A DNA stretch of 64,000 nucleotides from Catellatospora sp. IY07-71 (GTDB lineage Bacteria > Actinomycetota > Actinomycetes > Mycobacteriales > Micromonosporaceae): NCBI RefSeq assembly GCF_018326265.1, contig NZ_AP023360.1, forward strand, positions 2,781,501-2,845,500. Direction: 5' to 3'. Positions 1 to 9,327 of the stretch are shown here, in pieces. A program made the translations under genes and the position numbers. Below the pieces are notes generated by a model. It was not told the DNA's origin and ran no database searches. It saw nothing but the letters and a program-made list of their open reading frames with translations. Within the stretch, counting starts at the first letter, position 1; every line of letters begins with the position of its first letter.

Positions 1-2
1 CG

Positions 3-620
3 CTGCTCGCGTCGTACGGCGTCGACGTGGTGCCGAGCATCCGGGCACGCGGTGCGGAGCGGGTCGCCGCCGCCGCGGCGGGCTACGGCGTCCCGGTGGC
101 GCTCAAGGTCGCCGACCGCCCGAACCGGATCGACCTGGGCGCGGTGCGCCTCAACGTGGGCGGGCCCGGCGAGGTCCGGCGCGCTTACACCGACCTGGAG
201 CAGCTGTTCGGCGCGGACGTCGAGGTGCTGGTGCAGCCGATGGTCGCGCCCGGTGTGGCCTGCGTGATCGAGGTGGTCGACGACCCGTCGTTCGGCCCGG
301 TGGTCGGCTTCGGCCTGGCCGGGCCGGTGACCGAGCTGGTCGGCGACCGCGCCTGGCGGGCCGCCCCGCTCACCGACACCGACGCTGCCGCCCTGGTCCG
401 CGCGCCGAAGGCGGCCCCGCTGCTGGCCGCCGCCGACGCGGACGCGATCGCCGCGCTGCTGGTCCGCCTCGGGCAGCTCGCCGCCGACACGCCCCGGCTG
501 CGCCGCCTGGTCGTCAACCCGGTCCTGGTCCACACCGGCGGCGTCTCGGTCCTGCACGCCCTCGGTGAGCTCACCGACCCCACCCCCCGGCCCGACACGG
601 GCCCTCGCCAGCTCAGATAG
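3..620 (+). CDS. ATP-grasp C-terminal part of an NDP-forming acyl-CoA synthetase (5' truncated)
   Basis: The frame is open from the left edge of the window and ends at TAG 618-620, so about 205 C-terminal residues are present. It begins LLASYGVDVVPS, the usual opening of the ATP-grasp domain of acetate/acyl-CoA ligases (ADP-forming) and of the fused GNAT/acetyl-CoA synthetase proteins of actinobacteria. Segments VALKVADR, VEVLVQPMV and an acidic VIEVVDDPSFGPVVGFGLAGP stretch fit that fold. The conserved end, RRLVVNPVLVH, matches the family's usual NPV motif. The predicted reaction is reversible ligation of CoA to a carboxylic acid through an acyl phosphate. The N-terminal CoA-binding part lies outside the window, so the exact subclass (free ligase or acetyltransferase fusion) cannot be settled. 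Confidence 0.8.
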   Translation: MLASYGVDVVPSIRARGAERVAAAAAGYGVPVALKVADRPNRIDLGAVRLNVGGPGEVRRAYTDLEQLFGADVEVLVQPMVAPGVACVIEVVDDPSFGPVVGFGLAGPVTELVGDRAWRAAPLTDTDAAALVRAPKAAPLLAAADADAIAALLVRLGQLAADTPRLRRLVVNPVLVHTGGVSVLHALGELTDPTPRPDTGPRQLR

Positions 621-623
621 GGA

Positions 624-696
624 AGGGCGCCTTCCTCGGCGCGCGTCAGCGAGACAAGCGGCAGCTCGCCTCGTTACGCGTGGAGGAAGACGCCCC
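624..696. repeat. Imperfect hairpin element after the acyl-CoA synthetase
   Basis: Arms at about 624-644 and 676-696 pair imperfectly (AGGGCGCCTTCCTC against GAGGAAGACGCCCCT), and GAG...CTC pairs inside the loop. It starts four bases after the stop codon and may help end transcription, or may be a dispersed palindromic element. Only this copy is seen in the window. Confidence 0.5.
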
Positions 697-714
697 TGTC
701 GACGCGGCACCGTT

Positions 715-762
715 CCGCCCGCCGCACCGGCGCTCCCCGTGCAGCGCCGGTGCGGCGGGCGG
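715..762. terminator. 20-bp perfect GC hairpin between convergent genes
   Basis: Bases 715-734 and 743-762 are perfect reverse complements (CCGCCCGCCGCACCGGCGCT on the left) around an 8-nt loop. It lies four bases before the end of the minus-strand gene and after the plus-strand gene, so it can serve both directions. There is no T-run, as is common in actinobacteria. Confidence 0.8.
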
Positions 763-766
763 TGCG

Positions 767-2161
767 TCAGGGCCGGTTCTGCACCACCGGCGGCGGGGAG
801 GTGCAGACCGACGGGTCGAACCGGTTGCAGGCGAAGCCGTCACGATCGACGTACTGCTTCTCGGCCAGCAGCGCGCCCGTGGCGTCGTACGCCCGGACGT
901 CGGCGCCTGCCCCCGATGCCAGATCCAGGTGACCGACTCCGTTGACCAGCGTGACCTGCTGCGTCCCCGTCCCGGTGGTGACCACGGCCCGCACCGCGCC
1001 GGGCGGCGCGACGATCTGCACGCGGCTGTTCGGCTCCGCCGCGTATGAGGGCAGCCGCATCACGATCAGCGCATGCTCCGGTCCGCCCGCGACGCCGTAC
1101 CCGGTCGGATGGTCGCGGAAGGTCTGGTCACCGACGTCGAACGCGTAGGTCAGGTACGGCCCGCCGCCGTCGGCGAGCACGGCCTGCACGGTGGCGACGT
1201 ACGCCCGCCCGGTGGAGGTGCCCGGGATGTCCAGCTCGTCGCTCCACAGCACGCGGAACGTGACGCCGGGTCCGGTCAGCCCGGTCGTCTCGGCCAGTGC
1301 GGTGGCGAGCTGCCGGGCCAGGTCGGGGAACGGCCTGCCCCGGTCGGCGACCGGCTGCGGGTCGACGGCCGGCTGCCGGTCCGCGCTCGTGGGCGCGACG
1401 TACCCGCCCATGGTCTGCAGCAGCACCCTGCCGTCCACGACGACCCGGAAGTCGTGCGTGCCACGCAGGTCCGGCAGGCCGAGGTAGTCGGCGCTCCCGA
1501 TGTCGATCGGCTCCCAGACCTGCCGCACGCCGGCGGCCGAGTACGTGGTGGTGGCCTGCTCGTAGCCGGCCCCGGTGGGGCCCAGCAGGAGGAAGGCCAT
1601 GGTCGTCTCGGGGGAGTCGATGTGGATACCCAGCTCCACCACGGGTGCCAGCTCGCCGTAGCCCTGACTCTCGAGTTCAGGCACGGCAGCTCCGGCCTCG
1701 CCGGAGAACCAGGCCAACAGCGGCCGGCTGGTGAGGCCCGCCACCACGCCGACGCGGCGGGTGCCGACGTCCCCGGCGAACAGCACCTTGACCTGGTCCG
1801 GATCGTCGGGCATCCAGAGGCCCTGCTGCGGGTCGCCGCGGTCGCCGTGGATCTGGTCGACGGTGCGCCGGCGCAGCGCGTCCAGGAAGGCGGCGTCGCC
1901 GCTGAGGTCGCCGCGGGTGGGCGAGTCCAGCAGAGGCTGCAACGTCGCCGGTGGCTCGCCGAGCACCGGCAGGGCGGGCCCGGGACGGGTGGCGAACCAG
2001 GCGACCGGCGCGACGACCAGCAGCAGCGCCACCAGGGCGAGCGCGGAGGTCCGCTGCTGCCGGCGCCGGCGGCTGCGCCGCAGCACCCGGGCGTACGGGT
2101 CGGGCCGCGGCGTCACGCGTTCGGCGTGCCGGTCCAGGGTGGTGCGCAGTGTCTCGATCAT
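767..2161 (-). CDS. Membrane-anchored partner protein of the SigE-family sigma factor
   Basis: 464 residues starting MIETLRTTLDRHAERV. The basic N-terminus (RRSRRRRQQR) is followed by one hydrophobic segment (SALALVALLLVVAPVAWF, about residues 38-57) and then a long extracytoplasmic region ending in a Pro-rich tail with two Cys residues. The start codon lies two bases after the stop of the sigma factor gene, so the two are co-transcribed and probably translationally coupled. Proteins with this layout next to SigE-family sigma genes are usual in actinomycetes, and an anti-sigma or sensing role is plausible. I see no zinc-binding anti-sigma motif (HxxxCxxC), so that function is inference from position. 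Confidence 0.65.
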   Translation of the reverse strand: MIETLRTTLDRHAERVTPRPDPYARVLRRSRRRRQQRTSALALVALLLVVAPVAWFATRPGPALPVLGEPPATLQPLLDSPTRGDLSGDAAFLDALRRRTVDQIHGDRGDPQQGLWMPDDPDQVKVLFAGDVGTRRVGVVAGLTSRPLLAWFSGEAGAAVPELESQGYGELAPVVELGIHIDSPETTMAFLLLGPTGAGYEQATTTYSAAGVRQVWEPIDIGSADYLGLPDLRGTHDFRVVVDGRVLLQTMGGYVAPTSADRQPAVDPQPVADRGRPFPDLARQLATALAETTGLTGPGVTFRVLWSDELDIPGTSTGRAYVATVQAVLADGGGPYLTYAFDVGDQTFRDHPTGYGVAGGPEHALIVMRLPSYAAEPNSRVQIVAPPGAVRAVVTTGTGTQQVTLVNGVGHLDLASGAGADVRAYDATGALLAEKQYVDRDGFACNRFDPSVCTSPPPVVQNRP

Positions 2162-2163
2162 GA

Positions 2164-2661
2164 TCAGTTGCCCCCGTTCACCGTGCTGAGAGCGGACGAC
2201 TGGCGGGGTTCGACCAGCTCGCGCAGCCGGGCCAGGCCGCGCGAGGCGGTGCTCTTGACGGTCCCGGCGCTGACGCCGAGGATCTCGGCGGTCTCCTGCT
2301 CGCTGCGGTCCTCCCAGTACCGCAGCACCAGCACCGCGCGCATGCGCACGGGCAGCTTGCGCAGCGCCGTCCACAGCTCGTCGCGCTCCTCGAACGCCGT
2401 GTCGCGCGAGGCCCGGTCCGGCAGCACCGCCGTCACGATCTCGCGGATGGGCCGCCGCCAGTCGTTGGCGAGCTGGTTGACCATGACCCGGCGCACGTAC
2501 GCGTCCGGATGGTCCATGCGCCGCCATTTCGGCAGCGCCGCGGCCAGCGCGTTCTGCAGCACGTCCTCCGCGCGGTCATGAGAACCGCAGAGCAGGTATG
2601 CCGTGCGTAACAGCGCCGTGTAGCGCTGCTCCACGAACGACTGGAAGTCCTCGTCGGGCAT
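2164..2661 (-). CDS. SigE-family (ECF-type) RNA polymerase sigma factor
   Basis: About 165 residues from ATG at 2661 (MPDEDFQSFVEQRYT). A GGGGAGA ribosome binding site 8-9 nt upstream favours this start over the longer frame from 2700. Region 2 is recognisable in LLRTAYLLCGSHDRAEDVLQ and the WRRMDHPDAYVRRVMVN stretch. Region 4 is LPVRMRAVLVLRYWEDRSEQETAEILG followed by VSAGTVKSTASRGLARLRE, a helix-turn-helix with the usual VKS turn. This is a small two-domain sigma factor that directs RNA polymerase to stress or envelope promoters. Its partner membrane protein follows immediately. Confidence 0.9.
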   Translation of the reverse strand: MPDEDFQSFVEQRYTALLRTAYLLCGSHDRAEDVLQNALAAALPKWRRMDHPDAYVRRVMVNQLANDWRRPIREIVTAVLPDRASRDTAFEERDELWTALRKLPVRMRAVLVLRYWEDRSEQETAEILGVSAGTVKSTASRGLARLRELVEPRQSSALSTVNGGN

Positions 2662-2791
2662 CGGGCCGTTCTCCCCTCGTGTGTCCACCCCACCGAACAC
2701 GCGACCGGGTCGAAAGGTTGAGCGGCGCTCACCCTGGACACCGCGACGGCCCCGGCGGAAGCCGGGGCCGTCGCGTTCACCTGCGAATACG

Positions 2792-3784
<993 letters not shown>

Positions 3785-3896
3785 CGCTGTCCTCCCCGTG
3801 AAGCTTGTTAGTGGACAGCTTGGTGTAGGGCGCGTGAGACGGCGGTGAGACGATTTCACGGATCTGCCACCATGGGCTCGAGACAGGGGAGGGCAT

Positions 3897-4682
3897 GTGG
3901 TCGTGAAGCGCCTGATGAGGATGTTCGGCGTCGGAGGGCCGTCGGTTCGGACGGAATTGTCGGTATCGAAGGCGAAGCCCGGCGGCACGTTCAAGGGCAC
4001 CGTCGAGGTGACCGGTGGCGATCACCAGGTGTCCATCGGTTACATCGCGTTGGTCCTGGTCACCGACGTACGGCCGCAGGGCGGCCTGCCCGGCCAGACG
4101 TCCACCGTGGAGTTCCACCGGCAGCAGGTCGTCGAAGGTTTCACCCTGGCCGCGCGCGAGCGTCGGATATTCGACATCACCTGCGACGTGCCGATGGAGA
4201 CGCCGCTCACCCGCGCCTTCGGGCAGCCGCTGGCGGGCATGAACGTCGGCCTGCGCACGGAGCTGGAGGTCGCCCGCGAGGTCGACCGCACCGACCTCGA
4301 CCCCGTCCAGGTCGACCCGACCCCCGCCCAGCAGCACATCCTCGACACGCTGACCAAGCTCGGCTTCCAGTTCGTCAAGGCCGACGTGGAGCGCGGCCGG
4401 CTGCGCGGCCTGCCCCAGACGCTGCCGTTCTACCAGGAGATCGAGTTCCTGCCCGGCACCGCGTACGCCGCCCACCTGCACAACCTGCAGGTCACCTTCG
4501 TGGGCACCGACCGCAAGCTGCACGTGGTCATGGAGCTGGACCGCAAGGTCGGCCCGCTCGCCGACCGCGACATCTTCGGCCGCTTCACCGTCGACCCCGC
4601 CACCCTCGCCGACACCGACTGGCGGGGCCTCCTCAAGGACTGGCTCGCCCAGTCCACCGCCCGCAAGGGCCCCCTCTTCTAA
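3897..4682 (+). CDS. Spo0M-like sporulation-control / arrestin-fold protein
   Basis: 261 residues starting [21 protein letters not shown], which follows the family's usual MVxKRL...GVGGPSV opening and supports GTG 3897. GTG 3903 is also possible and has better spacing from GGGGAGGG at 3886-3893. The body is beta-rich: [21 protein letters not shown], then [22 protein letters not shown], and [10 protein letters not shown] near the C-terminus. Spo0M proteins have a vertebrate-arrestin-like fold and are tied to control of sporulation or cell division in Bacillus. The role in actinomycetes is not settled. It is transcribed divergently from the group 2 sigma gene. Confidence 0.85.
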   Translation: MVVKRLMRMFGVGGPSVRTELSVSKAKPGGTFKGTVEVTGGDHQVSIGYIALVLVTDVRPQGGLPGQTSTVEFHRQQVVEGFTLAARERRIFDITCDVPMETPLTRAFGQPLAGMNVGLRTELEVAREVDRTDLDPVQVDPTPAQQHILDTLTKLGFQFVKADVERGRLRGLPQTLPFYQEIEFLPGTAYAAHLHNLQVTFVGTDRKLHVVMELDRKVGPLADRDIFGRFTVDPATLADTDWRGLLKDWLAQSTARKGPLF

Positions 4683-4714
4683 CCCCACCCCCGCGCCGCC
4701 CCGCCCCGCGGTCA

Positions 4715-4785
4715 GCTGCGTTGATCATGAACTTATGGACGTGTTCGACGGCGTGTCGCGACCCTAACTTCATGATCAACGCAGC
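4715..4785. repeat. Inverted-repeat element upstream of dtd (copy D1)
   Basis: The outer arms GCTGCGTTGATCATGAACTT (4715-4734) and 4765-4785 are reverse complements with one mismatch. Bases 4719-4757 also reappear, inverted and with one mismatch, at 5288-5326 on the other side of dtd. Confidence 0.75.
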
Positions 4786-4819
4786 GGTGGTGCGGCGGGC
4801 GGGCGGGCCGGGGTGGGGG

Positions 4820-5242
4820 TCAGAGGTCGAGGATGACGGTGTTGGGGCCGACGTTGACGGATTCGACCAGCATCAGGGTGCGGAAGCGGCCGGTCTCGAC
4901 GGTGGCGCCGCGGGCGCGCAGGGCGGCGACGAAGGCGTTGAACATGGGTTCGGCCACCTCGGCGGGGGCGGCGGCCTGCCAGGTGGGGCGACGGCCCTTG
5001 CGGGCGTCGCCGTAGAGGGTGAACTGGCTGACCACCAGCAAGGGGGCGCCCACGTCGGAGGCGCTGCGCTCGCCGTCGAGCAGGCGCAGCTCGTACACCT
5101 TGCGGGCCATCGTCTCCACGGTGGCGACGGTGTCGGTGTGCGTCACCCCCAGCAGCACCAGCAGCCCGTCCTTGATCTCCCCGACGATCTCCCCGTCCAC
5201 CGTCACGCTGGCCCGGCTCACCGTCTGCACCACTGCACGCAT
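4820..5242 (-). CDS. dtd: D-aminoacyl-tRNA deacylase
   Basis: 140 residues, the normal length for DTD. It opens [18 protein letters not shown], and has LLVLLGV, the [15 protein letters not shown] motif (the active-site SQFTLY loop) and ends [14 protein letters not shown], where the second conserved loop (usually NxGPVT) reads NVGPNTV. It hydrolyses D-aminoacyl-tRNA, and glycyl-tRNA-Ala, so recycling the tRNA. The start has no ribosome binding site; CACGCT lies six bases upstream, which would fit a leaderless message. It stands alone between the two inverted copies of repeat D. Confidence 0.95.
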   Translation of the reverse strand: MRAVVQTVSRASVTVDGEIVGEIKDGLLVLLGVTHTDTVATVETMARKVYELRLLDGERSASDVGAPLLVVSQFTLYGDARKGRRPTWQAAAPAEVAEPMFNAFVAALRARGATVETGRFRTLMLVESVNVGPNTVILDL

Positions 5243-5287
5243 CGCTCTAGCGTGCCCTGCCGGAGTCGATCACGGCGACAGGGTGGG

Positions 5288-5326
5288 GACACGCCGTCGA
5301 ACACGTCCCTAAGTTCATGATCAACG
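5288..5326. repeat. Inverted partial copy of the dtd-flanking repeat (D2)
   Basis: 39 bases that match the reverse complement of 4719-4757 with a single mismatch. The shared core reads CGTCGAACACGTCC then TAAGTTCATGATCAACG. It lies between the dtd start and the end of the methyltransferase gene. Confidence 0.75.
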
Positions 5327-5335
5327 CGGCAGAGC

Positions 5336-6811
5336 TCAGGCCGGGAGGAGGAGGCCGCGTTCGACGAGGTGGTCGAGGACGGGGAGGAGGGCCTGGGCGA
5401 GGGCTTCGGCGGGGGCGTCGTGGGCGGCGGCGAGGAGGGAGAGCTGGTCGGCGAGGGTGAGGTGGCCGTTCGCGCCGCTGACCAGGGCCAGGATGAGGGG
5501 GTCGATCTCCTCGACCCAGCGCAGGCCCTCGGGCATGGCGAGGAACTGGCGGTCGACGAGCCAGCCGTCGTCGCCCATGGTGGCCTCCTGGCGCAGCTGG
5601 AGGCCGTCGGCGCGGCGGTAGCGGGCCGCGAGCAGCTGGGACTCGTCGCGGGAGTCGAGCCAGTCGCGGCGCGTGAACCACTCGGCGACGCGCTCGCCCA
5701 GCGGCGCCTGCACCTGCTGGCGCAGGTCCTCGCAGACCACCGACGGGTCGTCCTTGCCGCTGTGGCGGGCGGTGACCAGGCCGAAGCCGATCGCGGTGAC
5801 GTCGTGCGCGGCGAACCAGTCCAGCCAGTCCGCAGCCCGCTGCGCGTCGTGCTTCTCGCTCGCGTCGGCCAGCCAGAGGCGTACGTAATCCAGCGGGTCG
5901 CTGACCTCGCGCTGGATCGCCCACACGTCCATGCCGGTGCCCGCGAACCAGCCGGCCACCCGGTCCTCCCAGTCCTCGTCGCGCACGTGCACCCAGTTGG
6001 CGAGGAACTGCAGGGTGCCGCCGGGGGCGAGCAGCTTCGGCGAGGCCGCGGCGAGTTCGGCGCAGACGCCGTCCCCGGCTCGGCCGGAGTCCCGGTACAC
6101 GTGCGTGGCCAGGCCGGGCCCGACCACGAACGGCGGGTTGCTGACGACCAGGTCGAACTGGCGTCCCTCGACCGGGGCGAGCATGTCACCCTGCAGGAGT
6201 TCCCAGCTCAGGCCGTTGAGCGCGGCGGTGGTGGCGGCGAAGCGCAGCGCGCGCGGGGACAGGTCGGTGGCGGTGACGTGGCGGGCGTGCGTACTCAGGT
6301 GCAGGGCCTGCACGCCGCAGCCGGTGCCCAGGTCCAGGGCGCTGCCGACGGGGCGGCGCACGGTCGCCGCGGCGAGCGTGGTGGAGGCGCCGCCGACGCC
6401 GAGCACGTGGTCGGCGGGCAGCTGCCGGCCGGGCTGGGCGGGCAGGTCGGACAGCACCCACCAGTCGCCGTACGGTTCCAGGTCGACGCCCGCGGCCAGG
6501 CCGCCGTCGGCGAGCGTGACCAGGCCCGCGGCGCGGGCGGCGGGCAGCGGCAGCGGGTGCAGCGCGGCGGCGACGGCGGCCTCGGGCTCGGTCTGCCCGC
6601 AGATGAACAGGCGGATCAGCGTGTCCAGCGGGTCGCCCGACCCGGTGCCGCGCAGCGCGGCGCGAAAGTCGTGCCGCCCGGCGTCGGCGGACGCCTGCGG
6701 CCCGAGCCGCGCGGCTATCCCCTCGGCGGTGAAGCCCGCGCCGGTCAGGGCGGTGCGAAGGCGGTCGATGTCGGCGGTCTCCAGCAGCGTCTGCACCCCA
6801 TCATGGTGCAC
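5336..6811 (-). CDS. Class I SAM-dependent methyltransferase (N5-glutamine MTase-like), about 491 aa
   Basis: The SAM site is SALDLGTGCGVQALHLSTHA (about residues 165-184), followed by VTATDLSPRALRFA and the catalytic-type motif DLVVSNPPFVVG. The NPPF motif is that of N5-glutamine (HemK/PrmC-like) and N6-adenine methyltransferases. An N-terminal winged-helix-like segment and a C-terminal extension with WLVDRQFLAMPEGLRWVEEIDPLIL complete the standard actinobacterial form. The substrate is not known. The start is uncertain: GTG 6811 has GGAGG only three bases upstream, while GTG 6796 has CACCAT six bases upstream and no ribosome binding site. It is divergent from vanZ with only 13 bp between the starts. 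Confidence 0.82.
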   Translation of the reverse strand: MHHDGVQTLLETADIDRLRTALTGAGFTAEGIAARLGPQASADAGRHDFRAALRGTGSGDPLDTLIRLFICGQTEPEAAVAAALHPLPLPAARAAGLVTLADGGLAAGVDLEPYGDWWVLSDLPAQPGRQLPADHVLGVGGASTTLAAATVRRPVGSALDLGTGCGVQALHLSTHARHVTATDLSPRALRFAATTAALNGLSWELLQGDMLAPVEGRQFDLVVSNPPFVVGPGLATHVYRDSGRAGDGVCAELAAASPKLLAPGGTLQFLANWVHVRDEDWEDRVAGWFAGTGMDVWAIQREVSDPLDYVRLWLADASEKHDAQRAADWLDWFAAHDVTAIGFGLVTARHSGKDDPSVVCEDLRQQVQAPLGERVAEWFTRRDWLDSRDESQLLAARYRRADGLQLRQEATMGDDGWLVDRQFLAMPEGLRWVEEIDPLILALVSGANGHLTLADQLSLLAAAHDAPAEALAQALLPVLDHLVERGLLLPA

Positions 6812-6817
6812 TAACCT
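6812..6817 (+). promoter_or_regulatory. -10 hexamer TAACCT for a leaderless vanZ message
   Basis: TAACCT ends seven bases before ATG 6825, and no ribosome binding site is present. The same hexamer with a near-identical spacer precedes the gene at 30577. Confidence 0.55.
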
Positions 6818-6824
6818 CCAGCGC

Positions 6825-7400
6825 ATGGCGCAGGCATGGGAGTACTGGCACACCGTCTGGATCACCACGGCGGCGCTGGTGCCCCTGACCCTGCTCGCCA
6901 CCGCGGCGCTGATCGCAGGCCGGCTGCGTTCGGGCGTGCCGCGGGGCCGGGCGTGGCGGTGGTCGCTGGCGGAGGCGGCGATGGTGCTGGGCACGGTGCC
7001 GTGGGTGTGGATGATCCTGACACCGGTGCGGGTCCCCGAGGGCACCGTGCTGGTGTACCTGGTGCCGCTGAGTGACCTGCGCGTCCAGCTCGGCGAGCCG
7101 CTGCCGTGGGTGGTGGTACAGGTGGGCGGCAACCTGGCGGTGTTCTTCGCGCTGGGCGCGGGCGCCGCGGTGCGCTTCACGGCGCTGGCCTCGCCGCTGC
7201 GGCTGCTGCTGCTCGGGGCGGGGTGCTCGCTGACGGTGGAGCTGATCCAGTTCGGGTTCGTCGGCGGCCGGGTGTTCAGCGTGGACGACGTGCTCGTCAA
7301 CGCCGTCGGCTGCCTGCTCGGCGGCCTGCTCACCCATCGCTGGTGGGCCCGCCGGGCGACCCCCGCCGCGCCCGCCCTCGCGGCCCGCCCCCGGCCCTGA
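6825..7400 (+). CDS. VanZ-family membrane protein
   Basis: 191 residues with about five hydrophobic segments: ALVPLTLLATAALIAG, MVLGTVPWVWMIL, VVVQVGGNLAVFFALGAGA, RLLLLGAGCSLTVELIQFG and VLVNAVGCLLGGLLTH. The end has the VanZ signature SLTVELIQFG...RVFSVDDVLVNAVGCLLGG. VanZ proteins give low-level teicoplanin resistance in enterococci; in actinomycetes they are common housekeeping-type membrane proteins without a proven role. The ATG follows TAACCT by seven bases, so the message is probably leaderless. The tail is Ala/Pro-rich. Confidence 0.88.
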   Translation: MAQAWEYWHTVWITTAALVPLTLLATAALIAGRLRSGVPRGRAWRWSLAEAAMVLGTVPWVWMILTPVRVPEGTVLVYLVPLSDLRVQLGEPLPWVVVQVGGNLAVFFALGAGAAVRFTALASPLRLLLLGAGCSLTVELIQFGFVGGRVFSVDDVLVNAVGCLLGGLLTHRWWARRATPAAPALAARPRP

Positions 7401-7408
7401 CCGCGCCC

Positions 7409-7487
7409 AAGATCGCTCAACTTGCCTGGCAGATGGGCGTATGCGCGGCCAAGATACGCCCGTCTGCCAGGCAAGTCGGACGATCTT
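7409..7487. repeat. Dispersed long hairpin, family A copy 1
   Basis: A 79-base near-palindrome between the convergent vanZ and mazF. Its arms contain ACTTGCCTGGCA and TGCCAGGCAAGT and end in AAGATCG / CGATCTT; the loop contains CCAAGATACGCC. Two more copies in the same orientation are at 23438-23513 and 26381-26455. Confidence 0.85.
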
Positions 7488-7499
7488 GAGGGGCGGGCG

Positions 7500-7847
7500 T
7501 TAGAGGTTCAGGTGTATGCGTAGTGCGGCGTCGAGTTTGTTGAGCGTGTCGGGGCGCAGGGTGCCGAGCCGTTGGCGGAGGCGGCCGTAGTCGACGGATC
7601 TGACCTGTTCTGCCTGGGCCTTCGAGGCGCGGGCCAGCCCGCCCTCGCCGGCTGGGATCAGCACCTGGAACGGGTGGATCCGCTCGGTGTTGGAGGTCAC
7701 CGGGACGACGGTGACGACGCCGCGGCCGTTTCGCTCGGCGGTGCGGTTGGCCGCGGTGTTGCCCACGAGCACGGCCGGCCGGACCTTGTTGGACTCGGTC
7801 CCCTGAGCGGGGTCGAGGTTGACCAGGTAGACGTCACCGCGCCGCAT
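7500..7847 (-). CDS. mazF: MazF/PemK-type endoribonuclease toxin
   Basis: 115 residues: MRRGDVYLVNLDPAQGTESNKVRPAVLV is the classic MazF opening, with the RGDVY and KVRPAVLV motifs. VVTVVPVTSN and the C-terminal SKAQAEQVRSVDYGRL segment, which carries the conserved Q-x-R-x-V/I-D pattern, are also typical. It cleaves mRNA at short sequences when not held by its antitoxin. Its first 14 bases overlap the end of the antitoxin gene, which is transcribed first, so expression is coupled. Confidence 0.93.
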   Translation of the reverse strand: MRRGDVYLVNLDPAQGTESNKVRPAVLVGNTAANRTAERNGRGVVTVVPVTSNTERIHPFQVLIPAGEGGLARASKAQAEQVRSVDYGRLRQRLGTLRPDTLNKLDAALRIHLNL

Positions 7848-8064
7848 CCGCCAGCCCGTCGCCCGCGGTGGTGCTCCACAGCTTTCCGTCCTCGCCGGCT
7901 TCCCACTCGTCGTAGGCCGCCGCGTAGGCGTCTTCGAGCTCGCTGGCGCGCAGCAGGTCGATGGCACGCTGAAGGACCGCGGACCGGGAGGCGGTGCCAC
8001 GCCGGTCGGCGTAGTCATCGATGAACTCGATGTCCTCCTCCGGCAGGCTGACGCTCAGTTTCAT
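7834..8064 (-). CDS. Ribbon-helix-helix antitoxin of the MazF pair
   Basis: 76 residues. The N-terminus MKLSVSLPEEDIEFIDDYADRRG followed by SRSAVLQRAIDLLR is a ribbon-helix-helix DNA-binding domain of the CopG/ParD/MazE type. The acidic, aromatic C-terminal part (ELEDAYAAAYDEWEAGEDGKLW) is the likely toxin-binding tail. It would bind its own promoter and neutralise the overlapping MazF. Confidence 0.9.
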   Translation of the reverse strand: MKLSVSLPEEDIEFIDDYADRRGTASRSAVLQRAIDLLRASELEDAYAAAYDEWEAGEDGKLWSTTAGDGLADAAR

Positions 8065-8199
8065 GAAGCCGATGCTACCCCGTGGTGCCTGTCGTTGCTA
8101 CTTGGAGTGCTACCCGGGGTGCGACCGCTGTGGGCACCGGCCCGCGATGCGGGCGTGGGCGCGGGCCCGCGCGCCGAGGGCTCTGGCAGGCTGTACGGC

Positions 8200-8781
8200 A
8201 TGACCAAGCTCTGGCTCGCGCAGGAGCCCGCCGCAGACGAGATGCTGCGGCACGACCCGCTCGCGCTGATCACCGCGATGCTGCTCGACCAGCAGATCCC
8301 GCTGGAGAAGGCGTTCGTCGGCCCGTACCGGCTTGCCGAGCGGATGGGCGTGGACCGGCTGAACGCCACCGCCATCGCCGACTACGATCCGGAGGCGTTC
8401 GCGCAGCTGTTCTCCACCCCGCCCGCGATCCACCGGTTCCCCGGCTCGATGGCCGAGCGCACGCAGAAGCTGGCCCGCGCCATCGCCGACGACTACGACG
8501 GCGACGCCGCCACCATCTGGACCGGCGCGGCGGACGGCAAGGACCTGTTCAAGCGGCTGTCGGCGCTGCCCGGCTTCGGCAAGATGAAGGCGCAGATCTT
8601 CATCGCGCTGCTCGGCAAGCAGTTCGGCGTGCAGCCCGCGGGCTGGCGTGAGGTCGCCGGGGCGTACGGCGAGGAGGGCTCGCTGCGCTCGGTCGCCGAC
8701 ATCCGCGACGCGGCGAGCCTGGCGAAGGTGCGCGAGTTCAAGAAGCAGATGAAGGCCGACGCGAAGGCGGCGAAGGGGTGA
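8200..8781 (+). CDS. HhH-GPD family base-excision DNA repair protein
   Basis: 193 residues. MLLDQQIPLEKAFVGPYRL resembles the first helices of HhH-GPD glycosylases, and LSALPGFGKMKAQIFIALLGKQFGV (about residues 118-142) is the helix-hairpin-helix with the catalytic-type Lys. No iron-sulphur Cys cluster is present. Small HhH-GPD proteins of this length are widespread in actinobacteria; the base lesion they remove is not established. I chose ATG 8200 because CAGGCT lies exactly seven bases upstream, which fits a leaderless start. The longer frame from 8095 reads into low-complexity sequence. Confidence 0.85.
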   Translation: MTKLWLAQEPAADEMLRHDPLALITAMLLDQQIPLEKAFVGPYRLAERMGVDRLNATAIADYDPEAFAQLFSTPPAIHRFPGSMAERTQKLARAIADDYDGDAATIWTGAADGKDLFKRLSALPGFGKMKAQIFIALLGKQFGVQPAGWREVAGAYGEEGSLRSVADIRDAASLAKVREFKKQMKADAKAAKG

Positions 8782-8784
8782 CGC

Positions 8785-9249
8785 TCAGCCCAGCGTGATC
8801 AGCATCAGCTCGTCGGCGCGGTGGAACCCGGCCCGCTCGTAGAACGGGACGGACCGCTCCGACGGGCTGAGCACCACCCGCACCAGCCCTTCCGCTCTGG
8901 CGTATGCGAGCAGCGCCGTGACCAGGGCCGCGCCGGTCCCGCCGTCGCGGTGGGCGGGGAGCACGTACGCGTTGCCGAGGTAGCCCCACCGGCTGCGCGG
9001 CTGGCCCGGGCGCGGCATGCGCTCGAAGATCGCCAGGTTGACCATGCCGACCGGCCGCCCGGCGCGCTCGGCGAGCCAGCAGATCCGCCGGTCACCCTCG
9101 CGCTCCAGCCAGTCCTCGAACGTGGCCGCGAAGTCCGGGTCTAATGCGGCGTCCCCGGTCTGCTCGGCCGTCCAAGCCTGCCGCAGCCCGCTCAGCGCGG
9201 CCCGGTCCGCCGCCTCCGCCTGCCGCACCACCAGCACACCCACGGCCAT
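8785..9249 (-). CDS. GNAT-family N-acetyltransferase
   Basis: 154 residues from ATG 9249, which has GGGAGGGG about seven bases upstream. The GNAT fold is seen in the N-terminal VRQAEAADRAALSGLRQAW, the beta strand VGMVNLAIFERMP, the acetyl-CoA-binding motif A (YLGNAYVLPAHRDGGTGAALVTALLAYARAEG, a variant of R/Q-x-x-G-x-G/A) and the end FYERAGFHRADELM. The acceptor is unknown. It runs convergently with the HhH-GPD gene, three bases apart. Confidence 0.88.
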   Translation of the reverse strand: MAVGVLVVRQAEAADRAALSGLRQAWTAEQTGDAALDPDFAATFEDWLEREGDRRICWLAERAGRPVGMVNLAIFERMPRPGQPRSRWGYLGNAYVLPAHRDGGTGAALVTALLAYARAEGLVRVVLSPSERSVPFYERAGFHRADELMLITLG

Positions 9250-9327
9250 GACCAACCCCTCCCCGGCTCGGGCGATCAGCATCTCGCGAGGCGCGGTCCG
9301 GCCCGGCCGGGCCCGGCTGCCGCGCGG

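Noticed and set aside
1073-2581. Long plus-strand open frame opposite the sigma-linked membrane gene
   Set aside because: It is antisense to clear coding sequence, has skewed Gly/Arg/His composition and no recognisable domain; long shadow frames are expected at this GC content.
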